This document shows positions 28,475 to 35,915 of a stretch of DNA of 64,000 bases, one piece after another. The stretch's first letter is position 1. The number at the start of each line of letters is the position of its first letter. The position numbers and the translations under genes were made by a program. The DNA comes from Fusobacterium perfoetens (GTDB taxonomy: Bacteria > Fusobacteriota > Fusobacteriia > Fusobacteriales > Fusobacteriaceae), in NCBI RefSeq assembly GCF_021531595.1, contig NZ_JADYUD010000010.1:1-64000 (forward strand), read 5' to 3'. The notes under the pieces are model-generated. The model had not been told where the DNA came from. It did not search any database and saw only the letters and a list, made by a program, of their open reading frames with translations.

Positions 28475-29626
28475 ATGAATAATTTACCTAAAAATTTTGA
28501 AACTTTTTCCGATGCCAGAAGACAAGGATTTTTAAAAGTAAAAGAACTTAAAGATGCTGGAAAAAATGTTGTAGGAACTTACTGTACATACACTCCTAAG
28601 GAAGTAATATATGCAGCAGGGGCATACCCTGTATCTCTTTGTGCTTCAAGTGAAGAAACTATTCCAGATGCAGAAAGACATCTTCCTAAAAATTTATGTC
28701 CACTTATTAAAGCAAGTTATGGTTTTGCACTGACTGATAAATGTCCTTATATGTATTTTTCAGATTTAATTATAGGTGAAACTACTTGTGATGGAAAGAA
28801 AAAAATGTATGAATTACTTGGAGAATTAAAAGATACTTATGTTATGAACCTTCCAAATTCTCAAAACAATAGTTTTTCTCTTGAACTTTGGAAATCAGAG
28901 ATAAAAGCATTTATAAAAAAAATGGAAGAAAAATTTGGTGTAGTTATTGATGATGAAAAACTGAAATCTGCAATAAAATTATGTAATGAGGAAAGAAGAG
29001 TCTTAAAGGAATTATATTCACTAGGAAAACTTGTACCTCCTCCTATTTCTGGATATGATATGTATAAAGTTCTTGATGGAGCAAAATTTACTTTTGATAA
29101 AGAAGAACAAAATGCAAGAATAAGAGAAATGATAAAAGAACTTAAAAAAATTCATGAAAGAGGAGAAAGTAAAATACCTACATCAGCTCCTCGTATTCTT
29201 ATTACAGGTTGTCCTATGGGAGGAGTTATTGATAAAGTAGCAAAGCCTATAGAGGAAATGGGAGCAGTTGTAGTTGCATATGAAAGTTGCAGTGGTATGA
29301 AAAACTTAGAAGAACTTGTGAGAGAAGATATAGATCCAATTGATGCAATAGCTGAAAAATATCTTAATATTCCATGTTCTGTAATGACTCCTAATAAAGG
29401 AAGAGAAGAACTTTTAAAACAAGTAATAAAAGAATATAAAATAGATGGTGTTGTTGAAGTAATTCTTCAAGCATGCCACACATATAATATTGAGGCATAT
29501 AACATTAAAAAACTTGTAATGAAAGAAAAAGAAATACCTTATCTTGCTCTTGAAACAGATTATTCTTTATCTGATTCAGGACAAGTAAAAATAAGATTAG
29601 AAGCTTTCCTTGAACTTCTAGGATAA
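28475..29626 (+). CDS. yjiM: YjiM-like double-cubane cluster protein (HgdB/FldC superfamily)
   Basis: 383-residue member of the 2-hydroxyacyl-CoA dehydratase component superfamily, close to E. coli YjiM. Conserved cysteine blocks are TYCTYTPKE, NLCPLIKAS, DKCPYMYFSDL, GETTCDGKKKMYE, TGCPMGG and QACHTYN. There is only one such subunit here, not the two (B and C) of true dehydratases; single-subunit relatives studied in Carboxydothermus carry a double-cubane [8Fe-9S] cluster and catalyse difficult reductions such as acetylene. The natural substrate is unknown. ATG 28475 is chosen over 28457 because the latter is part of the TGGAGGA ribosome binding site. Cytosolic, oxygen-sensitive by expectation. 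Confidence 0.9.
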   Translation: MNNLPKNFETFSDARRQGFLKVKELKDAGKNVVGTYCTYTPKEVIYAAGAYPVSLCASSEETIPDAERHLPKNLCPLIKASYGFALTDKCPYMYFSDLIIGETTCDGKKKMYELLGELKDTYVMNLPNSQNNSFSLELWKSEIKAFIKKMEEKFGVVIDDEKLKSAIKLCNEERRVLKELYSLGKLVPPPISGYDMYKVLDGAKFTFDKEEQNARIREMIKELKKIHERGESKIPTSAPRILITGCPMGGVIDKVAKPIEEMGAVVVAYESCSGMKNLEELVREDIDPIDAIAEKYLNIPCSVMTPNKGREELLKQVIKEYKIDGVVEVILQACHTYNIEAYNIKKLVMKEKEIPYLALETDYSLSDSGQVKIRLEAFLELLG

Positions 29627-29656
29627 TACAATAATCTTGAATTTATAGAAAATTTT

Positions 29657-29697
29657 AATAACCTTAGTACTTGTTCAAGCATTAAGGTTATTTTTAA
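29657..29697 (+). terminator. Terminator after yjiM
   Basis: AATAACCTTA (29657-29666) and TAAGGTTATT (29683-29692) form a 10-bp stem followed by TTT. Confidence 0.8.
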
Positions 29698-29818
29698 TTA
29701 TAGCAATTAAATAAAAATATTTTATTTTCAAAAGATAAAATATTTATTAAGAATTTTAATTTAATATTTTATATAAAAAATAAATTAGAAATGATATTGA
29801 TGTTTTCTATAAGTTGTT

Positions 29819-29868
29819 TATTTTATCGGGAAAATTTATTTGAATTTTAACTGATAAAATAGTAAAAT
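29819..29868 (+). promoter_or_regulatory. Promoter with flanking inverted repeat, XRE regulator gene
   Basis: TTGAAT (29840-29845), 17 bp, TAAAAT (29863-29868). The 9-bp inverted repeat TATTTTATC (29819-29827) / GATAAAATA (29853-29861) brackets the -35 hexamer and ends next to the -10, so it could be the site at which the downstream HTH protein represses its own gene. That last point is inference. Confidence 0.45.
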
Positions 29869-29893
29869 AGCAGGAGTGTAAAGGAGGCATCAA

Positions 29894-30655
29894 ATGAGTA
29901 AGAACGGAATTTTAAGGACACTGAGACTGGAAAAAAGATTTTCTAAAGAGGAGCTTTGTGAAATATTTAATAAAGAATATGATTTAAAAATAAATAGAAA
30001 TATGATTTCAAAATGGGAAAGTGGTCAAATAACTCCTACAGGAATTTATCTTTCGGCTTATGCAAGATATTTTAATATAAGTTCAGGTTATATAGCTAGT
30101 CTTATTGAAAGCAGGCAGGAAGAAGATAATGGAAGTGATTTAAATGAGACTACAGAAGAAATAAATATAGTAAAAAGATTAAGAGAAGAACAAGGTTTTT
30201 CTCAAGAGCAACTTGCAGAACTTACAGGTTATAAAACAAAGAAGAAAATAGAAGAGATAGAAGAAGGAATTTCATTTATTCCTGAATCTAAAATTTCTAA
30301 GTTTGTGAAAGTCTTAAAAACTTCTAAAGAAATATTATGTCAAAGTATTTCAGAAGGAAAGAAAAAAGATACAAACAAAAAATTTTTAAAGCCAGATGTT
30401 ATTCTTGAAGATGGAAAAGAATTATATTTTGATATTATAAATATAGGGAAAATAGCATTTCACTATTATGAAAATAATGAGGAAAAAAAGTTAGAGCTGA
30501 CTAATAAGGAATTGAATGAATTTAATAAGTCTATGAATATTGTTAATATTTTATTTGATAGCCCTTATATAACAAAGACTGATAAATTTGGATTAAAAAG
30601 AGAAGCTTTAAAATGTTATATAAAAAATTTAATGAGTTTTCCAAGGAATAACTAA
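29894..30655 (+). CDS. XRE-family regulator with two HTH domains
   Basis: 253-residue predicted DNA-binding protein. The first Cro/CI-type HTH lies at residues 1-65 (ending MISKWESGQITPTGIYLSAY). A second one follows at about 95-150, starting IVKRLREEQGFSQEQLAELTGY. A C-terminal part (about 160-253) of unknown fold follows and has no metal or cupin motif that I recognise. Two tandem HTHs in one chain are unusual; one could bind DNA while the other helps dimerise. The targets are unknown; the bracketed inverted repeat over its own promoter suggests autoregulation. Confidence 0.8.
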   Translation: MSKNGILRTLRLEKRFSKEELCEIFNKEYDLKINRNMISKWESGQITPTGIYLSAYARYFNISSGYIASLIESRQEEDNGSDLNETTEEINIVKRLREEQGFSQEQLAELTGYKTKKKIEEIEEGISFIPESKISKFVKVLKTSKEILCQSISEGKKKDTNKKFLKPDVILEDGKELYFDIINIGKIAFHYYENNEEKKLELTNKELNEFNKSMNIVNILFDSPYITKTDKFGLKREALKCYIKNLMSFPRNN

Positions 30656-30664
30656 TATAAAAAT

Positions 30665-30699
30665 AAAAATCTCTGTTTAAATATCAGAGATTTTTATTT
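30665..30699. terminator. Bidirectional terminator between XRE and YczE-like genes
   Basis: AAAAATCTCTG (30665-30675) pairs with CAGAGATTTTT (30685-30695); usable by both convergent genes. Confidence 0.85.
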
Positions 30700-30706
30700 T
30701 ATAATT

Positions 30707-31381
30707 CTATTTAGTTGCTTTTATTGAGTTTTTAAATAAATATGCTTTAAGAAGTTTAACTTCAGAAACAATACTTCTATGTTCAATTTTTTTGACATCA
30801 TCTTTAAAAATTTTGAAGAAAAATTGAATGATATATCCTGCGGTAAGAGAAAAAGCAGCAGTTCCTATTCCAACTTTTCCTCCAAGAAAATATCCTAAAG
30901 TAAGAGCCATAGCTTCAAGGCATAATCTTACTGTTCCAAGAGGAAAACCTGTCATTTTTGTAAAGACAACCATAAGTCCGTCTCTAGGTCCACAACCACA
31001 TCCTGTAGATATATACATATAACTTCCAAGAGAAAAAACAGTTATTCCTTCAGCAAAAAGAAGAGCCTGCTGAAAATATGTATTTCCGACTGGGATTATA
31101 TCAAGATATATAAATAAATCTACAAAAAGTCCTACAAAAGTTACATTTAAAATTGTTCCACTGCCAAGAGGCTGTTTAAAATAAAGACCTATAAATATTA
31201 CAATAAATCCAACAGCTATATTTGCTTGACCTAAAGTAATTCCAATTTGTTTGTTAAGCCCTTGATTAAGAACATCCCACGGAGAAAGTCCTAAATTTGA
31301 ATTAAGAATAGAGACTATTCCGAAAGAACATAATATAAGTCCACTCATAAGTTTAACATATTTTAGTATTTCTTTTTTCAT
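30707..31381 (-). CDS. YczE/YyaS/YitT-type integral membrane protein
   Basis: 224-residue membrane protein with about five hydrophobic segments. The N-terminal pattern LCSFGIVSILNSNLGLSPWD and the STGCGCGPRDGLMV loop are characteristic of the YczE group of small bacterial membrane proteins. The function is not established: YczE in Bacillus is linked to surfactin synthesis, others are called putative transporters. The gene is monocistronic; a 13-bp palindrome ACTATT-A-AATAGT at 31418-31430 lies about 40 bp upstream of its start and may be an operator. Confidence 0.75.
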   Translation of the reverse strand: MKKEILKYVKLMSGLILCSFGIVSILNSNLGLSPWDVLNQGLNKQIGITLGQANIAVGFIVIFIGLYFKQPLGSGTILNVTFVGLFVDLFIYLDIIPVGNTYFQQALLFAEGITVFSLGSYMYISTGCGCGPRDGLMVVFTKMTGFPLGTVRLCLEAMALTLGYFLGGKVGIGTAAFSLTAGYIIQFFFKIFKDDVKKIEHRSIVSEVKLLKAYLFKNSIKATK

Positions 31382-31484
31382 TTTTCCTCACTCACTTTAA
31401 ATACTGTTTATTTTTACACTATTAAATAGTATATCATAATTAGTAGAGAATTTTAACTTTTTTTATAAAATAATTAAAGAAAAA

Positions 31485-31513
31485 TTTTAAAATATATAGA
31501 TATATGTTATAAT
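31485..31513 (+). promoter_or_regulatory. Promoter of the split chromate transporter genes
   Basis: TTTTAA (31485-31490), 17 bp, TATAAT (31508-31513). The -10 is perfect, the -35 weak. Confidence 0.45.
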
Positions 31514-31564
31514 CATTATTGAACTTATTATGTATCTATTTTATTTTGAAGAGGGATATTGTAT

Positions 31565-32134
31565 ATGAAAAAAAGTGTATATTTTGAATTATTCCTTGTA
31601 TTTTTTAAAATAGGAGCTTTTACTATAGGAGGAGGTTATGCAATGGTTCCTCTTATAAAAGAAGCTCTTGTTGATAAGAAAAAATGGCTGAATGATGAAG
31701 AATTTGTAGATGGTCTTGCAGTTGCACAGTCAGCACCAGGAATACTTGCAGTTAATACAGCTATTATTACGGGCAATAAAATAGCAGGCCCTTTTGGAAC
31801 GATAGCAGGAACTTTAGGAGCTGTTCTTCCATCATTTTTAATGATTCTTGCTTTGGCAACTTTTTTATCAGGAGTGAGAGATTCTAAAATATTTATTTCA
31901 TTTTTTAATGGAATAAAACCGGTAACAGTGGCTCTTATTTTTATATCTGTTATAAAAATGGCAAAGAGTACAAAAATTAATATGAAAACAGCAATAATTC
32001 CTCTGGGAGTAGGTATTCTTGTAGCTTATACTCCTGTATCTCCTATTGTTGTTATTATTTTTGCAATGATTTTAGGAAATGTTTATTTTAAAATAAAAGA
32101 TAAGAATATAGAAAAAAGAGGAGGTAAAAAATGA
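31565..32134 (+). CDS. ChrA-family transporter, first half (short-chain chromate transporter)
   Basis: 189-residue membrane protein equal to one repeat of the ChrA/CHR family: FKIGAFTIGGGYAMVPLI near the N terminus and the AVAQSAPGILAVNTA motif. In this family either one long protein with two repeats or two short proteins from adjacent genes form the transporter. Here the second half overlaps by four bases (ATGA), implying coupled translation. I use ATG 31565 because the GAGGG site lies 10 bases upstream; a TTG at 31559 is too close. Chromate efflux is the classic role but the native substrate in an anaerobe is uncertain. Confidence 0.88.
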   Translation: MKKSVYFELFLVFFKIGAFTIGGGYAMVPLIKEALVDKKKWLNDEEFVDGLAVAQSAPGILAVNTAIITGNKIAGPFGTIAGTLGAVLPSFLMILALATFLSGVRDSKIFISFFNGIKPVTVALIFISVIKMAKSTKINMKTAIIPLGVGILVAYTPVSPIVVIIFAMILGNVYFKIKDKNIEKRGGKK

Positions 32135-32658
32135 TTTACTTTCAGCTTTTTTATGTATTTTTTAGAATAGGATTATTTAGTTTTGGAGGAGGATATGCAA
32201 TTCTATCTCTTATTCAGAAAGATGTAGTTGAAAAGTTTCAATGGATAACTACAAGTGAATTTACAGAGATAGTAGCACTTTCACAAATAACTCCTGGACC
32301 TATAGCAATAAACTCAGCAACATATATAGGATATAGAGTTACAGGCAGTGTTTTTGGATCTTTGTTTACAACATTAGGAGTTGTAATGCCTTCTTTTCTT
32401 GTGTTGTCTCTTATAGTGATATTTTTAAATAAATTTAAAAAATCAATTGTAGTGGAAAGAGCATTTAAAGGACTTAGACCTGTCGTTTTAGGGCTTATTC
32501 TTGCTGCAGGGCTTTCCCTGTTAAAGCCTGAAAATTTTATAGATTTTAAGAGTTGTATAATTTTTATATTATCTATAATTCTTTCTCTTAAATGGAATAT
32601 AGGAGTTATTCCTCTTATAATAGGTTCAGGTATTTTAGGAGTAATTCTTTATATGTAA
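32131..32658 (+). CDS. ChrA-family transporter, second half
   Basis: 175-residue partner of the preceding gene. It repeats the same pattern, FRIGLFSFGGGYAILSLI and ALSQITPGPIAINSATYIG, and has five to six membrane segments. The overlap with the first gene and the paired sizes point to a heterodimer. It is followed 47 bp later by the TSCPD protein gene. Confidence 0.88.
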   Translation: MIYFQLFYVFFRIGLFSFGGGYAILSLIQKDVVEKFQWITTSEFTEIVALSQITPGPIAINSATYIGYRVTGSVFGSLFTTLGVVMPSFLVLSLIVIFLNKFKKSIVVERAFKGLRPVVLGLILAAGLSLLKPENFIDFKSCIIFILSIILSLKWNIGVIPLIIGSGILGVILYM

Positions 32659-32705
32659 AACAAATAAAAATAATTATATTTTATAAAAATTTAGGGGTGA
32701 TATTT

Positions 32706-32945
32706 ATGACAATGTTCAGAACATCAGGAGTTTGTGCAAGAGGAATAGAATTAGAAGTAGAAAATGGAATAATTAAAGATATTAAATTTTTAGGTGGCTG
32801 TGATGGTAATACCAAAGGACTTGCAAGCCTTATAAAAGGAATGAAAGTTGAAGAAGTAAAGAGAAAACTTAGAGGAATAAGATGTGGTGCAAAATCTACT
32901 TCATGTCCAGATCAACTTGCACAGATATTAGAACAAAATTTCTAA
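32706..32945 (+). CDS. TSCPD domain protein
   Basis: 79-residue protein. It matches the small stand-alone TSCPD family (TIGR03905 type): a CARGIELEVENG start, GGCDGNTKGLASLIKGM, and the naming motif TSCPDQLAQ near the C terminus, with four cysteines in all. The TSCPD domain is also found at the end of some vitamin B12-dependent ribonucleotide reductases; the stand-alone form has no known role. The ATG at 32706 follows AGGGGTGA; a longer in-frame reading back to 32592 runs inside chrA and has no such site. Confidence 0.85.
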   Translation: MTMFRTSGVCARGIELEVENGIIKDIKFLGGCDGNTKGLASLIKGMKVEEVKRKLRGIRCGAKSTSCPDQLAQILEQNF

Positions 32946-32959
32946 AATTGAAAATAATG

Positions 32960-33010
32960 ATAAAAAGATGATAGATTAAATTAAAAATAATTTTAAAATC
33001 ATCTTTTTAT
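32960..33010 (+). terminator. Terminator after the TSCPD gene
   Basis: ATAAAAAGATGAT (32960-32972) and ATCATCTTTTTAT (32998-33010) form a 13-bp A/T-rich stem with a T run in its 3' arm. Confidence 0.7.
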
Positions 33011-33118
33011 TTTTTTGTTACTTGTCTGTAAATTTATATTAAAAATAAATTTTTTCATAAAAAAGAAGTACTATATTTGACTTATTTAAGTAAATTTATG
33101 ATTTTATTAAAAAACTCA

Positions 33119-33147
33119 TTGCAAGAGACTGTGAAATATGATATAAC
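33119..33147 (+). promoter_or_regulatory. Promoter of the HU gene
   Basis: TTGCAA (33119-33124), 17 bp, TATAAC (33142-33147). A small hairpin ACCTT/AAGGT (33146-33161) follows at the likely 5' end of the mRNA. Confidence 0.6.
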
Positions 33148-33197
33148 CTTTACTAGAAGGTATTTTTACAGAAAGAAAGAACAATGAGGAGGGAAAA

Positions 33198-33476
33198 ATG
33201 ACTAAAAAGGAATTTGTTAATCTTTATTTTGAAAAAGGTGGATTTGAGACAAAAATTGATGCAGAAAAAAAAGCTATGGCATTTTTAGCAACAATTGAAG
33301 AAGCTCTTGTAAATGGAGATGGAGTTACTTTTACTGGATGGGGAAAATTTGAAGTTTCTGAAAGAGCAGCAAGAGTATGTAAAAACCCTAGAACTGGTGA
33401 AGCTGTAAATGTTGAAGCTAAAAAAGTAATTAAATTTAAAGCTGGAAAAATGTTAGAAGAAAGCGTAAACAGATAA
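33198..33476 (+). CDS. HU/IHF-family DNA-binding protein
   Basis: 92-residue nucleoid protein. Family features: the N-terminal helices with TKKEFVNLYFEKGGFETKID, the GWGKFEVSERAARVCKNPRTGE beta-arm segment (the Pro that inserts into the DNA minor groove is in KNPRTGE), and the C-terminal helix. Bends and compacts DNA. It is a single gene between a promoter and a strong terminator, as expected for an abundant protein. HU versus IHF cannot be told apart here. Confidence 0.94.
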   Translation: MTKKEFVNLYFEKGGFETKIDAEKKAMAFLATIEEALVNGDGVTFTGWGKFEVSERAARVCKNPRTGEAVNVEAKKVIKFKAGKMLEESVNR

Positions 33477-33488
33477 TTAAAATAGTTC

Positions 33489-33540
33489 AGACGGGCTGTT
33501 GCTTATTTTATATAGCAGTCCGTCTATTTTTATATATACG
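33489..33540 (+). terminator. Terminator after the HU gene
   Basis: AGACGGGCTG pairs with the segment around CAGTCCGTCT (G-T pair included), then a T-rich tract. Confidence 0.9.
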
Positions 33541-33653
33541 AAAAAATTTCATAATTATTCTTAAAATTTTTTCTTAGATATAATATAATAATATTTAGAA
33601 AGTAACATTTAAAAGTTTTTTATAAATGTATTGGATAAATAAGGAGGAATTTT

Positions 33654-33839
33654 ATGAATAAATTAAAATTGATTACAATAGGACTACTTCTTTTTATTTT
33701 AGGAGGATGTTCAGGAGTAACACCAAGAGCAGGAGCAGGAATAGGTGTTGGGCTTGGTGTTGATTTTACAAGAAAGACTCCTGTGATAAGACCTTATATA
33801 GGTGGTGGAATAGGAGCAGGATTATTTAAGTTTTTCTAA
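33654..33839 (+). CDS. Small glycine-rich lipoprotein
   Basis: 61-residue protein with a signal peptide of the lipoprotein type: KLK, a hydrophobic stretch ITIGLLLFILGG and the lipobox LGGC at about residues 16-19, giving a mature lipoprotein of about 43 residues. The mature part is rich in Gly (AGAGIGVGLGVDF and IGGGIGAGLF), a pattern seen in small envelope proteins but not assignable to a family. An AGGAGG site precedes the ATG. Isolated gene. Confidence 0.75.
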   Translation: MNKLKLITIGLLLFILGGCSGVTPRAGAGIGVGLGVDFTRKTPVIRPYIGGGIGAGLFKFF

Positions 33840-33869
33840 AATTAAAAATTAGATTTTAAATACTTTTCC

Positions 33870-33936
33870 AGAGGAGATAGAAGTAAGTTTATAGATTATA
33901 GATCTATAAAAATTTGCTTTTATTTTCCTCTTTTTT
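33870..33936 (+). terminator. Long terminator hairpin after the lipoprotein gene
   Basis: Outer arms AGAGGA (33870-33875) and TCCTCT (33926-33931) enclose an inner perfect repeat TTTATAGAT / ATCTATAAA (33888-33896, 33902-33910). Six T follow. Confidence 0.75.
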
Positions 33937-33986
33937 AATATAAAATTATTTTTATATTAAATGATATAATTTAAAAATTGATTTTA

Positions 33987-34015
33987 TTGAATTTAAAATA
34001 TATAATTTATAATAT
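33987..34015 (+). promoter_or_regulatory. Promoter of the third MATE gene
   Basis: TTGAAT (33987-33992), 17 bp, TAATAT (34010-34015). Confidence 0.5.
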
Positions 34016-34039
34016 AGATTATATAAACTGGAGGAAAAA

Positions 34040-35395
34040 ATGTCTAGTGTAGATTTAAAAAGAGACAGTATAGGAAAATTATTTTTTTATTTTTCTTTTC
34101 CAGCAGTTACAGGAATGATGGTAAGTGCCTTATATGTAATTGTAGATGGAATATTTATAGGAAGAGGAATAGGAAGCAATGGACTTGCTGCTATAAATAT
34201 AGCTTATCCGATTACAAATTTTTTAGTGGGATTGAGTCTTATGTTTGGTGTGGGAGGAGCAACAATGATCTCAATTGCCAGAGGAAAAGAGGAAAATCAA
34301 GAGGTAAATAGAATTTTTACTCATACAATTTTGCTCACATTTTTTACTTATATAGTAGCTCTTATGGCAGTTATATTATTTGAAAAAGAATTGATTTTCT
34401 TTTTAGGTGGAAATGATATTTTATATAATGATATTAGAGCTTATCTTATTCCAAGTGCATGGTTTAATATATTTTTTATGCTTTCTATGGGGCTTAATGC
34501 TGTAGTAAGAAATGATAATGCACCAAAACATGCTATGTTTGCTATGATTTTAGGAGCACTTATAAATATATTATTAGATGCTCTATTTATTATTGTATTT
34601 AAGTGGGGAATGTGGGGAGCAGCTACAGCAACAGGAATATCACAAGTATGTTCATTTATTTTTTTATGGCTTCATTTTTATAATGGAACATCAGATATAA
34701 AGATAGAGAAAAAACTTAAGTTTTCTATAAAGATTATAATAAGAATTATAATAAATGGATTTCCATCTTTTATTATAGAATTTGCTATAGCAATAGTAAC
34801 TTTATTATTTAATATTGTTTTAATGCAAATGACAGGAGAAATAGGAGTAGCAGCTTTTTCAATAGTAGCTTATGTATTTTATATTTTCAGAATGTTATTT
34901 AATGGATTAGCACAGGGAATTCAACCAATAGTAAGTTTTAATTATGGGGCAGGAAGAAAAGATAGATTAAAAAAGATATTTCTTCTTGGGCATAGAACAG
35001 CACTAGTAATAGCTGTAATTATAATATTTATAGTAAATATTTTTAATAAAGAAATAGTTGCTGTATTTACTGAAAATAATAAAGAATTAGTAAAACTTGC
35101 TTCTTCAGGATTAGTTTGTTATACAAGTGGAATGGTATTTTTAGCAGTCAACTTTATAAATATTTCTTATCTTCAATCAATGGAAAAAGCTTTAATTTCA
35201 AATCTTATGTCTTTTGGAAGAAGTTTCTTTTTTGTAGTTGTAGGAATCCTTATTTATCCTAAAATATTTAATATTTATGGTGTTTGGCTTACTCCTCCTT
35301 TAGCAGACTTTACGGTTTTTATAATGACATTAGTTGGATATTTATGGATAAAGAAAAGAGGAATAAGAGAAAAAAATTATATTCAATCAGAATAA
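34040..35395 (+). CDS. MATE-family efflux transporter
   Basis: 451-residue, 12-helix exporter. It begins DLKRDSIGKLFFYFSFPAV and carries the YVIVDGIFIGRGIGSNGLAAIN segment in helix 1-2 and GLAQGIQPIVSFNYGAGR at the start of the second half. Its VDGIFIGRGIG pattern sets it apart from the two other MATE loci here, which have VDRIYIG or ADTFFVAKLG; the three are not recent duplicates. Monocistronic with its own promoter; substrate unknown. Confidence 0.92.
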   Translation: MSSVDLKRDSIGKLFFYFSFPAVTGMMVSALYVIVDGIFIGRGIGSNGLAAINIAYPITNFLVGLSLMFGVGGATMISIARGKEENQEVNRIFTHTILLTFFTYIVALMAVILFEKELIFFLGGNDILYNDIRAYLIPSAWFNIFFMLSMGLNAVVRNDNAPKHAMFAMILGALINILLDALFIIVFKWGMWGAATATGISQVCSFIFLWLHFYNGTSDIKIEKKLKFSIKIIIRIIINGFPSFIIEFAIAIVTLLFNIVLMQMTGEIGVAAFSIVAYVFYIFRMLFNGLAQGIQPIVSFNYGAGRKDRLKKIFLLGHRTALVIAVIIIFIVNIFNKEIVAVFTENNKELVKLASSGLVCYTSGMVFLAVNFINISYLQSMEKALISNLMSFGRSFFFVVVGILIYPKIFNIYGVWLTPPLADFTVFIMTLVGYLWIKKRGIREKNYIQSE

Positions 35396-35428
35396 AATTA
35401 GTTTTTAATAAAAATTTCAGGACTTCTA

Positions 35429-35457
35429 TTGAAAAAACAAAAATTGTAAGGTAAAAT
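35429..35457 (+). promoter_or_regulatory. Promoter of the 72-residue protein gene
   Basis: TTGAAA (35429-35434), 17 bp, TAAAAT (35452-35457). Confidence 0.55.
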
Positions 35458-35490
35458 TAAGTATACTCAATTAAAGGAGGCTGGATTATT

Positions 35491-35709
35491 ATGCTAGAAT
35501 TATTAAAAAAACTTAATACGGAAGTCTATGATATTGTGTGCAGTAAAAAAGTATATTACAATGTAAAAATATTAGAGGTAAAAGATAATTTTATGTTGAT
35601 AGAAAATAAAAAAGAAGATAAATTCCTTTTAAATTTATCTTTAATTTCATCAATTTCAGCAGGAAAAGATATTGCATTTGGAACTATTCCTAAAAATATA
35701 AGATTATAA
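35491..35709 (+). CDS. Small protein of unknown function, possibly Sm-like
   Basis: 72 residues, with its own promoter, AAAGGAGG site and terminator, so certainly expressed. No family recognised. The centre alternates hydrophobic and polar residues in a way that suggests five short beta strands (VYYNVKILEVKDNFMLIEN, then KFLLNLSLISSIS), somewhat like an Sm/LSm core after an N-terminal helix. That is pattern impression only. It has no membrane segment and no cysteine cluster (one Cys near residue 17). Confidence 0.7.
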   Translation: MLELLKKLNTEVYDIVCSKKVYYNVKILEVKDNFMLIENKKEDKFLLNLSLISSISAGKDIAFGTIPKNIRL

Positions 35710-35748
35710 ATATAAAAGAAATAATATATTTTTAATTATTAATTTTAT

Positions 35749-35796
35749 AATGCATTTAAAAGCTTAAAAGTTAAGTTTTTAAATGCATTTTTTTTA
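35749..35796 (+). terminator. Terminator after the 72-residue protein gene
   Basis: AATGCATTTAAAA pairs with TTTTTAAATGCATT, followed by eight T. Confidence 0.85.
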
Positions 35797-35822
35797 TAAA
35801 AAATAAAATTTAAAGAAATTAA

Positions 35823-35859
35823 AAGGATTAATCTTTATATTTAATAAAAATTAATCCTT
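35823..35859 (-). terminator. Terminator of the 2HCT transporter gene
   Basis: AAGGATTAAT (35823-35832) and ATTAATCCTT (35850-35859); on the minus strand it is followed by TTTTAATT. A closely similar hairpin sits at 51355-51390. Confidence 0.75.
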
Positions 35860-35915
35860 GATATAATAAAATTAAAAAATAAACTTATATAAAATAATAA
35901 TTTATTTCAAGTGGT

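Noticed and set aside
33489-33525. A third member of the GGGCTGTTGC palindrome family after the HU gene
   Set aside because: The word occurs inside an ordinary GC-rich terminator; the outer ends (AGACG) differ from the other two.
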